Below, piece after piece: positions 21,419 to 32,400 of a DNA stretch of 46,990 nucleotides; the first letter of the stretch is position 1, and each line of letters begins with the position of its first letter. This stretch comes from Bacteroidales bacterium (GTDB lineage Bacteria > Bacteroidota > Bacteroidia > Bacteroidales > F082): assembly GCA_016290215.1 (NCBI GenBank), contig JAEETH010000023.1, forward strand, positions 1 through 46,990, given 5' to 3'. A model generated the notes under the pieces. That model made no database searches. It worked only from the letters and a program-made list of their open reading frames with translations, and had not been told where the DNA came from. The position numbers and the translations under genes were made by a program.

Positions 21419-24400
21419 CTATTTCCTGTCATCGTCAACATTTGCGTCACCGCCGACGGAAAACACCAGTTTGAAGCGGTTGGCATCGTCTGTCGTCTTC
21501 GCTTCAAAGGTGTAACTGGCAGGTCCCTGAGCCTGTCGAAGGGCTGCCAACAAGTCAATATCCTCACCAGTGAGATTATCAATAAGGTGCAGGCATTCCC
21601 CTTCATTTTTATCTGCGTTTACCGTAAGCGTATAAGTGCCGTCGTGAGTAGCCTTAAAGCTGATGGCTTGTTCGTTAGCATCGACAGAAACGATAGCCAT
21701 TTCTTTATCCTCTTTGTTGGCAAACAGCTTGGTGCGTTGTGGCTTTAATGATAGCTTCTCCAAAGGCTCGCCTTCTTTCTTCACAATGAGGCGATCGACG
21801 AGATGGCCGTTTTCCATGATTTCCAAACGGATGGAATTACTTTGGCTTGCCTTTGCTTTCGCTTGAGGATTGAAGGTGATGGAAGCGTTTTCACCAGTTG
21901 CTTTCACAAAGAAGCCTTCAGCGGGTTTCAGCGGATGGGCTTCACTGATTTCGCTCACGATGATGTCGTCTTGGGTCTCATTAAGACGGAAGCATCCATC
22001 GGCCACATTCTCCGAAGCATACGAAGTGACATTGTGAACAAACGGGTTGCCCACTAAGTTGTAGCCCGGATAGTCTATGCTCTCCGTGTAGCTTAATGGG
22101 ATGGTTACTTGGGCGGTACCGCGTTGGAGTTGGCCTTTAAAAGAAATCGTGATGGGTTCGCCTTCTTGACCAGATGTCTTGAAGATGGTGGTGGGTCGGG
22201 ATGTAGAAGTGTTCATTGAATAGGTTTCGTTCATCACGTCATAAGGAGTGTTATCCTGATAAAGATAAGACATGCCAACAAAACCGCAATTATGGCTTTG
22301 CCATTTAATCGGGTTATTCCACTCACCATTGTTCCTTTGTATACAAACAAGAACATTACTTATCTCATCCCAAGCAAAACTGTCTTCATTGAAGACAAAC
22401 TCGTTCCATCCAATTTCAGGTGTCATGGCACCTGTGTAAACAAGTGTCATGCTGCTGGGGTTGTGAGACATGCCTGACAAAGCATTTTCGCTCACGTTGG
22501 CCATCCAAATACTGATATTACTCTGCAAATACCCCGTACGGTTGGTGGCATACCAACTGAGGCTAGTCATAGGTGCTTTCGCAACTCCTGCATTTTCAAG
22601 TTCTTCTGCACGGAAAAGACATTCGCTGATGCTGTTCTCATAATAAGTGTAGAATGGGAAATAATTTTGCGTTCCAGAGCTATTGCCAACTTGAGTTTCT
22701 GTGGCTGGAATAACGCAATCGTTGGCATAGAGGTAGCCTTTACCCGCTTTTAAACTCGTAAAACAATCTCCAATTTGACCAACGGGTTCGAATACTATGT
22801 TGGGGCGGATAGAGCTATTACTCATGGAATAAGTTTGGTTTACCATATCGTAGGCTGAGTTATCATTAAAGTCGTAGGACATGGCAGCAAAATCTGTTTC
22901 ATGGCTCTGCCAATTCACAGGGTTATTCCATTCCCCATTGTTCCTCTGTACGCAAATCAAGACATTGCTCGTCCCATCCCATGCAAAATTGTTTTCGTTG
23001 AAAACAAATTCATTCCAACCTTGCTCAGGGGTCATGTTGCCAAAATAGACAAGTGTCATGTCGTTTGTGAGGTGCGATGACTCTGTCAACGCGTTGTCGC
23101 TTACATTGGCCATCCAAATGCTGATGTTGCTTTGTTCGTAGCCAGTACTGTTGGTGGCATACCAGCATAGCGCTCCTAACGGTTCAGTGCTGAGACCAAT
23201 ATCTGCAAGTTCTCTTGCCAAGAAAAGATTCTCACTAATGCTATAATTATAATAGGTATAGAACGGGAAGACAGCAATGCTGCTCGTACCGTCAACCAAT
23301 TTATTTTGTTTATAATTGTTCCAAAATAACGTAGGTTCATCGTAATAATACAAGTCGTATTGACCGCTAAGTAAGTTTTTTTGTGAAGCCACTTTCCCGT
23401 TTCCAATCATTGGATAGGTCATAAGATTCCAACCATCGGTTTCATTATTATAAGGCAATATTGTTTTCTTCACGGTTGCTTGCAGGCCGTCTTTATCGTA
23501 AAACAACTGTCCGCCGTCTTCGATAATGAGGTTTTGTGCTGAGCCAAGGTTCACGATTTCCCCCTCTGCCCTATTTTCATTTCCATTGATGTCAAGTGTA
23601 TAGCCTGATTTGATGACAAGTTTAGCCTTGCTATTGATGACAATTCTCGAAGCTTCGACATTCTCATCCATCTCGCAAATGGCATTAATAATGATATCAT
23701 TGTCATCATTGGGCTGGGTATGCCAGTTGTCGGGGTTCGACCATAGATTATCCGCTCCATTCCCTGTGAAAGTATGGGGGCAAGGCAAAACGGCCCAATA
23801 ATTGGTAAAGTTACTCCATTGATTGGCTCCTCTATAATCCTCTTCCGAACATAAAGGTACATACACAGGTATAGAATAATCTATTTCATATAAAGCGTCG
23901 TTACCCGTAGTTGGAGGCACTGCCCCGTATGAATGTATGGATGTTATTCCATAGCAACCGTAGAAAGCCCAATCGCCTATTTCCGTCACGGAGGAAGGAA
24001 TGACCAAATCACCAATAAGGCCGCAATCGTCGCTTTGATCGTGTATGAAAGCTTGAGCGCCAATTCTTGTTACCCTATTGCCCAAAAACGTCAGTCGGCA
24101 GAATTGCGAAGTTTGGGATCCAAAGGCGTAGTCCGGAATTTGAGTTACATTTTCTCCAATGATGATTTCTTGAAGGTTGGAGTTTTGCCATAACACAAAA
24201 TAACAGTCACCACTGCTGTCGTCACAACCCATGTTTGTGCAGTTAATAGCATTGAAATTCACTTTTGTAAAGCCACTATTGACAAAACAGCCCATTCCAA
24301 TCCAAGTGACATTTTCAGGAATGGTCAATGTGCCAGTTAGTGCCGTGCAACCCTGGAACGCACGATGACCTATCTTTGTCAAGGAATTGGGAAGGGCAAG

Positions 24401-27400
24401 GTCACCCGTAAAACCACTGCAACCATCGAAAGCATATTTGCCTATTATGGTCACGGAATTGCCGATGGTCAAGTTACCTGAGAATCCAGTGCAATTCCTG
24501 AAGGCGAAATTGCCTATAGTCGTCACGGAATTGGGAATAATCAAATCACCCGTAAATCCACTGCAACCATCAAAAGCACTTTCTTCAATTGTAATTACAG
24601 AATTGCCTAGGGTTAGCGTTCCTGAATAATTTCCTCCTATATTGTTACTAATAGATGGGATATTAGTCAAATCAATATTTAACCCGTTGAAGCTACAACC
24701 AGAGAAAGGACGCTCTCCTATCTCGGTCAGTGAATTAGGAAGGGTCAAAGTGCCGTTGAGACCGATACAACCAGAAAATGCAGCTGTCCAAATTCTGGTC
24801 ACAGAATTGGGGATAACCAAGTCGCCAGAAAAGCCGGTGCAATTCCAAAAAGTCCAACCTTCAATCTGTGTTACAGAATTTGGGATGGTTAATGAACCTG
24901 TAAAACCATTGCAACCATAGAAAGCACTTTCACCTATCGTTGACACAGAGTTTGGGATGACCAGATCTCCCGTGAAGCTACTGCAACCAGAGAAAGCACC
25001 ACTTCCTATTGAGGTCACGGAATCAGGGATAGTCAGGCTACCTGTGAAGCCACTGCAACCACTAAAAACCGCTTCACCTATCTCAAGCAACGAATCAGGA
25101 AGGGTCAATGTACCGTTGAATCCACTACAAGAAAGGAAAGCATACTTGCCTATTGTGGACACGGAATTTGGGATGACGAGGTTGCCGGTAAAACCATTAC
25201 ATTCCTCGAAAGCATTTTCGCCTATTGATGTTAATGCATTGCCAAGTGTCAGATTGCCCGTAAAGCCATTGCACTGAGCAAAAGCAGCTTTGCCTATCGA
25301 TGTAATGGAGTTGGGAATGTTCAAATCGCCAGTAAATCCACTGCAATACCAGAAAGCATAATTACCTATCGAATCAACGGAATTGCCTAAGGTTAGATTA
25401 CCCGTAAAATCACTGCACATAGCGAAAGCATAATTGCCGATTGAAGTCACCGAATTACCGATGGTCAAGTCGCCCGAAAACCCAGTGCAATACATAAAGG
25501 CATAATCTCCTATAGTAATCACGGAATTAGGGATAATCAGCGATCCAGTGAAACCATTGCTGTTACGGAAAGCGCCCTCACCAATTGAAGTCACGGATGT
25601 GCCGATGGTCAAGTCCGTGAAGCCATTGCAACCAGAAAAAGCTTCACTGCCTATCTCGGTCACGGAATTGGGGATGGTGAGGCTTCCCGTGAAACCACTA
25701 CAGTTTCTGAAAGCTCCATCGCCTATCGAAGTGACGGTATTAGGAATGGTTAAACTACCTGTGAGATTGCTACATCTATCGAAAGCATATTCGCCAATTG
25801 TGATTACAGAATTGCCGATAACCAGACTACCCGTGATGCTTTCGCAATTGCGGAATAATTCGTTAGGAATGATTGACACGTCAATATTCAAGCCGTTAAA
25901 ACTACACCCAGCAAAAGCATAGCGTCCTATGGAAGTGACTGAATTTGGGATGGTCAAGCTACCATCGAAGCTACAGTTCTCAAAAGCACCTTCGCCAATC
26001 GTAGTGACAGAATTAGGAATGACCAAATCGCCAGTAAAGCTTTTGTGAGCTAAACCACCTTCTATGAAATTTACGGAATCACCGATGGTCAAGCTGCCAG
26101 TGAAATCACATCCATAGAAAGCAATCGCCGTAATGGTAGAAGTATTGATGTCCAATCCATTAAAACTGCAATTATAGAAAGCCAAATCACCCAGCGAAGT
26201 AACGGAATTGGGGATGGTCAGGCTACCCGTGATGCCAGTACAATCGTAAAACACATGGGGGCCTATTGTAGTTACCGAATTGGGGATGCTTAGACTTCCC
26301 GAAAAACCACTGCATCTTTCGAAAGCGCTTTCGCCTATCGTGGTCACTGCATTGCCTATGGTCAGCTCTCCGGTGAAACCAGTGCAGCCAAAGAATGCCC
26401 GTTCGCCAATCGTAGTCACGGAATTGGAAAAGGTTAAGCCCGTTAAGCCAGTACATTCTTCGAAGGCTTTTTCACCTATCGTTATCACTGAATTTCCAAA
26501 GTGTAAGTTACCTGTAATCTCGCGACAATAATCACGCATGAATGAATCAGGAATGTTTGGTGCGTCAATATACAATCCGTTAAACACGCAGCCCATAAAA
26601 GCAGAGCCCATGGAAGAAACGGAATTCGGGATGGTCAAGCTTCCTGTTAATCCAGTGCAATATGAGAAGGCATTATTGCCTATCGAAGTAATTGAATTAG
26701 GGATGACCAAGTCACCCGTGAAACCGCTGCAACCCTCGAAAGCACTTTCACCTATTGATGTAACAGTAGCAGGGATGACCAAGTTGCCTGTGAAACCAGT
26801 ACAATAAAAGAAAGTATGATTGTTTATCGTTGTCACTGAGGTCGGGATAATCAAACTTGTGAAACCAGCGCAACCAGAAAAGGCCCTTTCGCCAATTGAA
26901 GTGACAGATCCTGGAATATTTAGGCTGCCCGTCAGGCCTGTACACCCAGCAAAAGCTCCATCTCCTATTGTGGTCACGGAATTGGGAATAATAAGGTTGC
27001 CCGTTAAACCTGTACACCCACCAAAAGCTTCATCTCCTATTGTGATCACGGAGTTGGGAATTGTAATTCCCGTTAAGCCTGTACACTCAACAAAAGCTCT
27101 CTCGCCAATGGATTTCACCGTGTATTGACGCCCGTAATCCATAACAGTTTCTGGCAAGATAATTTCACCAGATGGCTTGGTGTATCCTTCCCAAGCACTA
27201 TAGTATTGCTCTCCATATCTAGGATATGTCAGTTCCGCTGATTGTTCTGCGGTAATTCTGAAGTACAATGTTTGTCCAGTTGCACATCTGGCACTGAAAT
27301 CATAATTCGAATACCCTTTCGTCATTCCCACCACATTCAATAGCAGGCCGAACAGGACGACACGAACCGCCCTTTTCCATAGCATAAACTTTGCATTCAT

Positions 27401-27406
27401 AGTCAT
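21419..27406 (-). CDS. Giant BspA-type leucine-rich-repeat surface protein (no C-terminal sorting domain)
   Basis: The 1995-residue protein has an N-terminal signal region (hydrophobic about 14-28). It is followed by roughly forty 22-24-residue LRR_5/BspA repeats of the form GSLTIPNSVTSIGEGAFSGC (about 90-1180), a beta-rich segment (1200-1370), two copies of a domain of about 165 residues (starting FPFYTYY near 1380 and near 1585) and a final segment resembling the region that precedes the T9SS domain in the 27559-29451 protein. It ends GGDANVDDDRK without the sorting domain. BspA-type repeats mediate binding to host proteins or other bacteria. A 22-bp repeat element is inserted in frame at 21522-21543, encoding LRQAQGP. 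It is a single-gene unit, convergent with fprA. Confidence 0.92.
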   Translation of the reverse strand: MTMNAKFMLWKRAVRVVLFGLLLNVVGMTKGYSNYDFSARCATGQTLYFRITAEQSAELTYPRYGEQYYSAWEGYTKPSGEIILPETVMDYGRQYTVKSIGERAFVECTGLTGITIPNSVITIGDEAFGGCTGLTGNLIIPNSVTTIGDGAFAGCTGLTGSLNIPGSVTSIGERAFSGCAGFTSLIIPTSVTTINNHTFFYCTGFTGNLVIPATVTSIGESAFEGCSGFTGDLVIPNSITSIGNNAFSYCTGLTGSLTIPNSVSSMGSAFMGCVFNGLYIDAPNIPDSFMRDYCREITGNLHFGNSVITIGEKAFEECTGLTGLTFSNSVTTIGERAFFGCTGFTGELTIGNAVTTIGESAFERCSGFSGSLSIPNSVTTIGPHVFYDCTGITGSLTIPNSVTSLGDLAFYNCSFNGLDINTSTITAIAFYGCDFTGSLTIGDSVNFIEGGLAHKSFTGDLVIPNSVTTIGEGAFENCSFDGSLTIPNSVTSIGRYAFAGCSFNGLNIDVSIIPNELFRNCESITGSLVIGNSVITIGEYAFDRCSNLTGSLTIPNTVTSIGDGAFRNCSGFTGSLTIPNSVTEIGSEAFSGCNGFTDLTIGTSVTSIGEGAFRNSNGFTGSLIIPNSVITIGDYAFMYCTGFSGDLTIGNSVTSIGNYAFAMCSDFTGNLTLGNSVDSIGNYAFWYCSGFTGDLNIPNSITSIGKAAFAQCNGFTGNLTLGNALTSIGENAFEECNGFTGNLVIPNSVSTIGKYAFLSCSGFNGTLTLPDSLLEIGEAVFSGCSGFTGSLTIPDSVTSIGSGAFSGCSSFTGDLVIPNSVSTIGESAFYGCNGFTGSLTIPNSVTQIEGWTFWNCTGFSGDLVIPNSVTRIWTAAFSGCIGLNGTLTLPNSLTEIGERPFSGCSFNGLNIDLTNIPSISNNIGGNYSGTLTLGNSVITIEESAFDGCSGFTGDLIIPNSVTTIGNFAFRNCTGFSGNLTIGNSVTIIGKYAFDGCSGFTGDLALPNSLTKIGHRAFQGCTALTGTLTIPENVTWIGMGCFVNSGFTKVNFNAINCTNMGCDDSSGDCYFVLWQNSNLQEIIIGENVTQIPDYAFGSQTSQFCRLTFLGNRVTRIGAQAFIHDQSDDCGLIGDLVIPSSVTEIGDWAFYGCYGITSIHSYGAVPPTTGNDALYEIDYSIPVYVPLCSEEDYRGANQWSNFTNYWAVLPCPHTFTGNGADNLWSNPDNWHTQPNDDNDIIINAICEMDENVEASRIVINSKAKLVIKSGYTLDINGNENRAEGEIVNLGSAQNLIIEDGGQLFYDKDGLQATVKKTILPYNNETDGWNLMTYPMIGNGKVASQKNLLSGQYDLYYYDEPTLFWNNYKQNKLVDGTSSIAVFPFYTYYNYSISENLFLARELADIGLSTEPLGALCWYATNSTGYEQSNISIWMANVSDNALTESSHLTNDMTLVYFGNMTPEQGWNEFVFNENNFAWDGTSNVLICVQRNNGEWNNPVNWQSHETDFAAMSYDFNDNSAYDMVNQTYSMSNSSIRPNIVFEPVGQIGDCFTSLKAGKGYLYANDCVIPATETQVGNSSGTQNYFPFYTYYENSISECLFRAEELENAGVAKAPMTSLSWYATNRTGYLQSNISIWMANVSENALSGMSHNPSSMTLVYTGAMTPEIGWNEFVFNEDSFAWDEISNVLVCIQRNNGEWNNPIKWQSHNCGFVGMSYLYQDNTPYDVMNETYSMNTSTSRPTTIFKTSGQEGEPITISFKGQLQRGTAQVTIPLSYTESIDYPGYNLVGNPFVHNVTSYASENVADGCFRLNETQDDIIVSEISEAHPLKPAEGFFVKATGENASITFNPQAKAKASQSNSIRLEIMENGHLVDRLIVKKEGEPLEKLSLKPQRTKLFANKEDKEMAIVSVDANEQAISFKATHDGTYTLTVNADKNEGECLHLIDNLTGEDIDLLAALRQAQGPASYTFEAKTTDDANRFKLVFSVGGDANVDDDRK
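21522..21543. repeat. REP-like element inserted in frame in the LRR gene
   Basis: This 22-bp segment is identical to the third unit of the repeat block at 20073-20094 and to the core of the palindrome at 19057-19097. It encodes LRQAQGP, residues absent from the matching place in the related protein at 27559-29451. Confidence 0.8.
23930..27130 (-). repeat. LRR-coding tandem array (about 69-bp period)
   Basis: Coding repeats with recurring AATTGGGGATGGTCAAG-like blocks about every 69 bp, corresponding to one LRR each. Boundaries are approximate. Spurious antisense ORFs in this region are by-products of the repeats. Confidence 0.85.
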
Positions 27407-27464
27407 TAGTATTAATTTGTGTTATTGTTAAATGCTGTTTTGTTTGGCTTCTCTTTCAACGCTT

Positions 27465-27472
27465 CAAAAATA
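27465..27472 (-). promoter_or_regulatory. -7 box of the LRR gene
   Basis: On the minus strand TATTTTTG fits TAnnTTTG, 58 bp before the ATG at 27406. No clear -33 box. Confidence 0.4.
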
Positions 27473-27508
27473 GTAATAATAACGTTTGTGGTGCATGAAA
27501 GGGAACAA

Positions 27509-27540
27509 AAAAACTCCACCTCAAATGAGATGGAGTTTTT
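27509..27540 (-). terminator. Intrinsic terminator after the 27559-29451 gene
   Basis: AAAAACTCCA (27509-27518) pairs perfectly with TGGAGTTTTT (27531-27540), with an inner CTC/GAG. T-run on the minus strand. It ends the M14-C25-T9SS protein unit. Confidence 0.8.
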
Positions 27541-27558
27541 ATAAATGAGTTTAGAATC

Positions 27559-29451
27559 TTAACGAATCACTACTTTCTGCACTTTCACATTGTTACCGTT
27601 GATGAGGCGGAACATGTAAACGCCAGCAGCGGGCTTGAAGTTCAGGCTGTGGCCGCCTTCAATCTGCTCGTTGCTCACGATGTGGCCGGTGACGTCAACA
27701 ATTTGCAAGGTGGCCTTGCCGTCGTTGTTGACAATCCAGTTGCCGTTGTTTTGGAAGACGAAGTTGTCGTCGGCACCATTGTCAGCGGCAAACACCAACT
27801 TAAAGCGGTTGGCAGCATCTGTCGTCAAGGCGTTAAAGGTGTAGCTCGGAACCATGAACAGGTCAACATCCTCACCTGTTTGGTTGTCGATGAGATGCAG
27901 ATAGTTGAAGTCGACCTCTTCGGTGCCAAGTGACAAGGTGTAAACCCCATCTTCGGCAGCCTTGAAGTTGATCGGCATCTCGCCCATGTCAGCTTTGGCA
28001 CTTACCACGGCAAAGTCCTTGTCGTCCTGCGGGATGTAGAGCTTGGTGCTGTTCTCATTCAGTTGGAACTTGGGCAACACGTTGCCTTCATCGAAGCTGA
28101 TGGCCGTGCGGTCGATGACATTGTTGTTTTGACCGATGTTGAGTACAAGCTGCTTGCTCTTAGCAGGAACTGTAGTGCCGAAGGTCATGACTTCGCCATC
28201 GTAGTCAGCCACCACGAAAACGCCTTCCATTTTGTTGACATAGTTACGTTCGCTAAGGATAATCTCATCACCATTTCCATTCATGATATAGAACGGACGG
28301 TTGAGATAAGCGGTTCTTCCAAAAGGATTACCCACAAGGTTCCAACCCGGGAAAGCAGCCGTATTGCTGGCGCATTTGGTCAAAACGACCTCTCCGTTGC
28401 TGCCTGGATAGCCCGTGAAGGTAAGCGTGACATTGTTGCTGTTGGCATAGAGATAGCCCTTGCCAGCTTCAAGATTATAATTGCCATCTTCACCCTTGTA
28501 GTTGATCCATTCGAGACAGTCTTCAGCAGCTTGGTCGAAGTAGAACAAGTCATACTCGTTGCTCAGCATTTGGTTCACAGAAGCGGGGCTGATTTCACCG
28601 ATGGGAGATGCAATGAGATAATAGCGGTTGTTGTTACCACCATAGCCAATGATATCCAAGGTGAAGCTTTCAACGGCCCTGAAGTTCAGGATAATGGGAT
28701 TCCAAAAGTCGCCATGTCCTTCTTCGGTATAGGTGAGGGTGACATCGCAGGTACCATAGACTTCTTCATTGGCCTTGTCATAGAGGTTAAAAGTAAGCTG
28801 ATCGCCTTCATTGCCATAAACCATCATCATCATATAATAGGTGTAAGGCGTGCTGGAAGAAGCCACCCAGCCATTCTCCATGTTGCACAAGCCACGGCAT
28901 TGGTTGCCGCAGAAGGCACCCACTTCCCAGTTGGTACCATCCGTGATGTCGATGCCATTGGTTTGGACACGAGCGATAACGAAAGAGTTGTTTTGCCATT
29001 GGTTAGGGTTAACAGACCATGGATACTCGGGAGCCGGAGAGGTGAATCTCAACTCGACAGGAGCAACTGCTGATCCAATTTGGTCTGTTGCTCCCGTAGT
29101 AGTGTACGTGTAGGGACAAGCATCGAATTCTGTGCCAGTGGCATGGTCGTAGCATTTGAAAGTGATGGTATGGCCTGCGCCATCATATTGACCATTCAAC
29201 ATGGCGCGATAGAATGGCACATTGTAATAGCCACGGACTCTTGTGGTCTGTCTGCATGAACCATCCACAAACTCGGCAACTTCAATGTCACCTGAGGTCT
29301 GTGTTTCATCATCGATGAACACTTCACACCAAAACATTGCAATCGCTGAGCCAGTGGCACCGTCTGGAGTCCAATGGTCTTCTTGTACTTGTGCATACAT
29401 CTTTCCTATTAAGAGGAAAGAAAGGATTAATAAGAAAATGTTTCTTTTCAT
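27559..29451 (-). CDS. T9SS-exported protein with two repeated surface domains
   Basis: The 630-residue protein has a signal peptide (MKRNIFLLILSFLLIGKMYA). Two related N-terminal domains follow, each with a pattern like WEVGAFCGNQCRG (first version IEVAEFVDGSCRQ near 55-67, second near 178-195) and a following strand block ending in ITFKCYD or LTFNLYD. The middle has a WNLVGNPF segment and a region rich in LNIGQN strands. The C-terminal 75 residues form a type A T9SS sorting domain (WIVNNDGKATLQIVDVTGHI ... GVYMFRLINGNNVKVQKVVI), which directs export across the outer membrane and attachment to the surface. The gene follows the C25 protease by 37 bp and probably shares its transcript. The function of the repeated domains is unknown. 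Confidence 0.9.
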   Translation of the reverse strand: MKRNIFLLILSFLLIGKMYAQVQEDHWTPDGATGSAIAMFWCEVFIDDETQTSGDIEVAEFVDGSCRQTTRVRGYYNVPFYRAMLNGQYDGAGHTITFKCYDHATGTEFDACPYTYTTTGATDQIGSAVAPVELRFTSPAPEYPWSVNPNQWQNNSFVIARVQTNGIDITDGTNWEVGAFCGNQCRGLCNMENGWVASSSTPYTYYMMMMVYGNEGDQLTFNLYDKANEEVYGTCDVTLTYTEEGHGDFWNPIILNFRAVESFTLDIIGYGGNNNRYYLIASPIGEISPASVNQMLSNEYDLFYFDQAAEDCLEWINYKGEDGNYNLEAGKGYLYANSNNVTLTFTGYPGSNGEVVLTKCASNTAAFPGWNLVGNPFGRTAYLNRPFYIMNGNGDEIILSERNYVNKMEGVFVVADYDGEVMTFGTTVPAKSKQLVLNIGQNNNVIDRTAISFDEGNVLPKFQLNENSTKLYIPQDDKDFAVVSAKADMGEMPINFKAAEDGVYTLSLGTEEVDFNYLHLIDNQTGEDVDLFMVPSYTFNALTTDAANRFKLVFAADNGADDNFVFQNNGNWIVNNDGKATLQIVDVTGHIVSNEQIEGGHSLNFKPAAGVYMFRLINGNNVKVQKVVIR

Positions 29452-29488
29452 TATTGTAAGTATTATTTATTTGTTCTTGGGATTACGT

Positions 29489-32400
29489 TTATTTCACAAC
29501 GAGTTTGGAGTAATTGACATTGCCATTGCGGTCAGTCACCTTTACGGTGTAGACACCTGCCGTTGTCATACCAGCTAATGAGGCGTCTTTACCAGTCAAG
29601 GTTTCGGTGCGCACCAAGTTGCCAAGGGCATTATACACTTCCACTCTTGCACCGTTCAGGTCGCTGTCGGAGGGCATCTCCACGCTAAAGGCTTCACCTT
29701 TTGTCACGGGGTTCGGGAACAGCACCATGCTATTGCTGCCGGCGTGAAGCACGTAAGGAGTCTTCAAATCACCGATCATCGCGTTGATGTTCAATTCCAT
29801 GGTTTCTTTCACCTCGAGCTCTCCCCTATCGTCAAGCACTCTGAAGCTCACAGGCTCACCCGTTTCACCGTGGATAGTCAGGAAGGCCATGTAACGGCCA
29901 GTCTCTTCCACTCGCATCAGGCGCACGCTGCCACGGCATTCGTCGCCGACGAAGGCACCGACTTCGATATTGTCGTCCATAGCCTCGGCACCATCAAACT
30001 CAACCACGGCCATCACGTTCATGTTGTTAGCAAAGCGTGACTGCTCTGGAGTCCAGTAGTTGCCTTCTCCATTAATATTGGCCTTGACTTCACCGATTCT
30101 GCTTGAAGGATAAGTGAAGGTCTTCGATGAGGCGGCATTGGACTTGTACATGTAACCTTGACCAGGCTCCAAACTATTGAGTGTACCAACCCAGCTGTTG
30201 CCTGTGTACATGGCCATGCTCGTCTTCGACTTGACTAAGTCACCCATCTCAGCATTGAGGCCGACAAAAGCGTCAGCTACATTCATGCTCTGCTGGACAG
30301 GATAGCCAATCCAAGTGTAACCGTTGGAGTTAAGGGTGATCGGATGGTCAGTCGGGTCAGCCAAAACATTGCTCACGGTCAGTTCAATATTACCAGTCAT
30401 GTTGAGTTCATACATCTGCGACAGGTCAATCTCGGTTAAGTTACCGTCCCAACCCAAACCATTGAGGTAGGACACTGAACCATGTTGCGAAACGATGCTT
30501 GCACCATTTGTACCCAAGGCGTTTTCAAGCTGTTGGAGAGTGATTTCAACATAGGCTGACCACCAGCTCCAGCCAACAGGCAGTGTTACGGTTTGCTGCT
30601 CGGGGCTTTGTGTGAAATGAGCCACGTATGCACCGGCTGCAGTCACAGTGAAGCTGTAAGTGGCATTGGTGGATACCACTGAACCATTGTGGGTCCAGTT
30701 GACGAAGTCAAATCCATCGGCAGGTGTAGCCACCAGAGTGGCAGTGGCACCATGGTTGTAATTGCCAGCGCCCGTAACAGTACCCGCCGAAGCAGGATCA
30801 GCTGAAGCAGTGATTTGATAGCTATTCAAAGTGAAGTTGGCAACATAAGTGCCTGCCGCATTCACGGTGAAGCTATAGTTGGCATTGTTGGAAACCACTG
30901 AACCATTCTTTGTCCAATTGACGAAGGTGTAGCCTGTGTTGGCTGTAGCTACCAAAGTACAAGTTTGGCCTTGGGTATAGCTGCCAGCACCCGACACGGT
31001 ACCACCTGCGGTAGGATTGGCCGTGGCAGTAATCGTATATGACGGAACCGATTGCGAGAAGTTGGCCACAAGGTCACGATTGTTGGTGACATTGAAGGTA
31101 TAATTGGCACTTGTCGAAACTGCGGTGCCGTTCTCAGTCCAATTCACGAAGCTGTATCCCGTATTGGGCGTGGCAATCAATGTGCAGGATTCGCCTTCCT
31201 CATAAGTAGCACTGATGCTGCCATCGTCAACATCGCCTTCCACGATTGTGACATTGTCAACGGCTATGAACCATTGGTCGTAGCAATCGAAGTGACGGAT
31301 GGCGATATAGCCCATGCCACTGTATGCACTCAGGTCAACGGTATAAGGCGTAGAGTTGTATCCAGCTGAGGACAAAGATAATGTCCAAGTCTCAACAGTC
31401 GTGAAGCTGGCAGCGTTGGTGTTGTCGGTCGTCGAAACCATCACGGAGAACTTCTCTGCACAATAACTTGTGTTTCTGGCACCTGCATAGAAGGAGATGC
31501 TTCCACCCAAGCGAACCTGAGGAGAAACGAGATAGTTGTCAGGGGTGACAGCCTGGCCAGAACCACTTGAAGAGCCAGAGATGTACGACTCTGAGAGCAT
31601 GAATCCATCGGAGTTGTTGTAGCCGTAACCGGTGGAGAAGTCATTGTTGGAGGTGGGGTATTCCGTGTTATGCATCCAGCTGTTAGGAGAGGTAGTGCTG
31701 CCTTGGAAGGTCGTCCATCCTTGCCAGCCGTCTTCGAAGTCATAGACGAGTTCGTCTCTATTGTCTTTGCTGCCGAAGGCAACCGTTCCACCTTCAACAG
31801 GATTGGGTGAAGCTGTCACAGTGTATTGAGTCACTGAAGGTCCAGCAATTAACTTGGTGACCTTCATTTGGGCATTGACCTGAAGTTGGGTAGCTGTCAC
31901 AGAGACACTGCCAGTAGGATCAGGATTCGTACTGTCATTTCTGTAATAGATGGCTCTATTAGCACCTGTTGAGTAAGTATAAAATTGGCTGTTAGTAGTC
32001 CAATCTCCAGTGTTGTCGTCAACAGTAAGTAGCAGATTGCTCGAGCCGTCGTAAGCGAAAGGCGTGGTCAAAGTGATGGTGTTCCAGCCCTGATAAAAGG
32101 TGTAGCTACCTGAGTAGACCAGTTGTCCAGAAGTTACAATCGACCATGTTGAGATAGTAGAGCTTGGGGTATGTGCCATATAAATCATAAGGCTTCTAGG
32201 ATTGGAAGCTGTAGATGTATTGTAGTAGAAGCTGATGGCGGTGATGGAGCCAGCTTCGCCCAATTCTGAAGCGGTATAAATCTGTTGGGTCAGTGAGTAT
32301 TTGTAATAGTCGCCAGTAGGCAGATAATTACCACCAGTTGTTCCACTACCAATGGTCACTTCGACTTCTTGTTGGAAAGCGAAGGTGGCATTCACCGTGA

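Noticed and set aside
24387-27128. Series of repeat-like plus-strand open frames (KPLQP-type repeats)
   Set aside because: Mirror images of the LRR-coding repeats on the minus strand.
28063-29073. 336-codon plus-strand open frame
   Set aside because: Antisense to the T9SS protein with a clear signal peptide and sorting domain.
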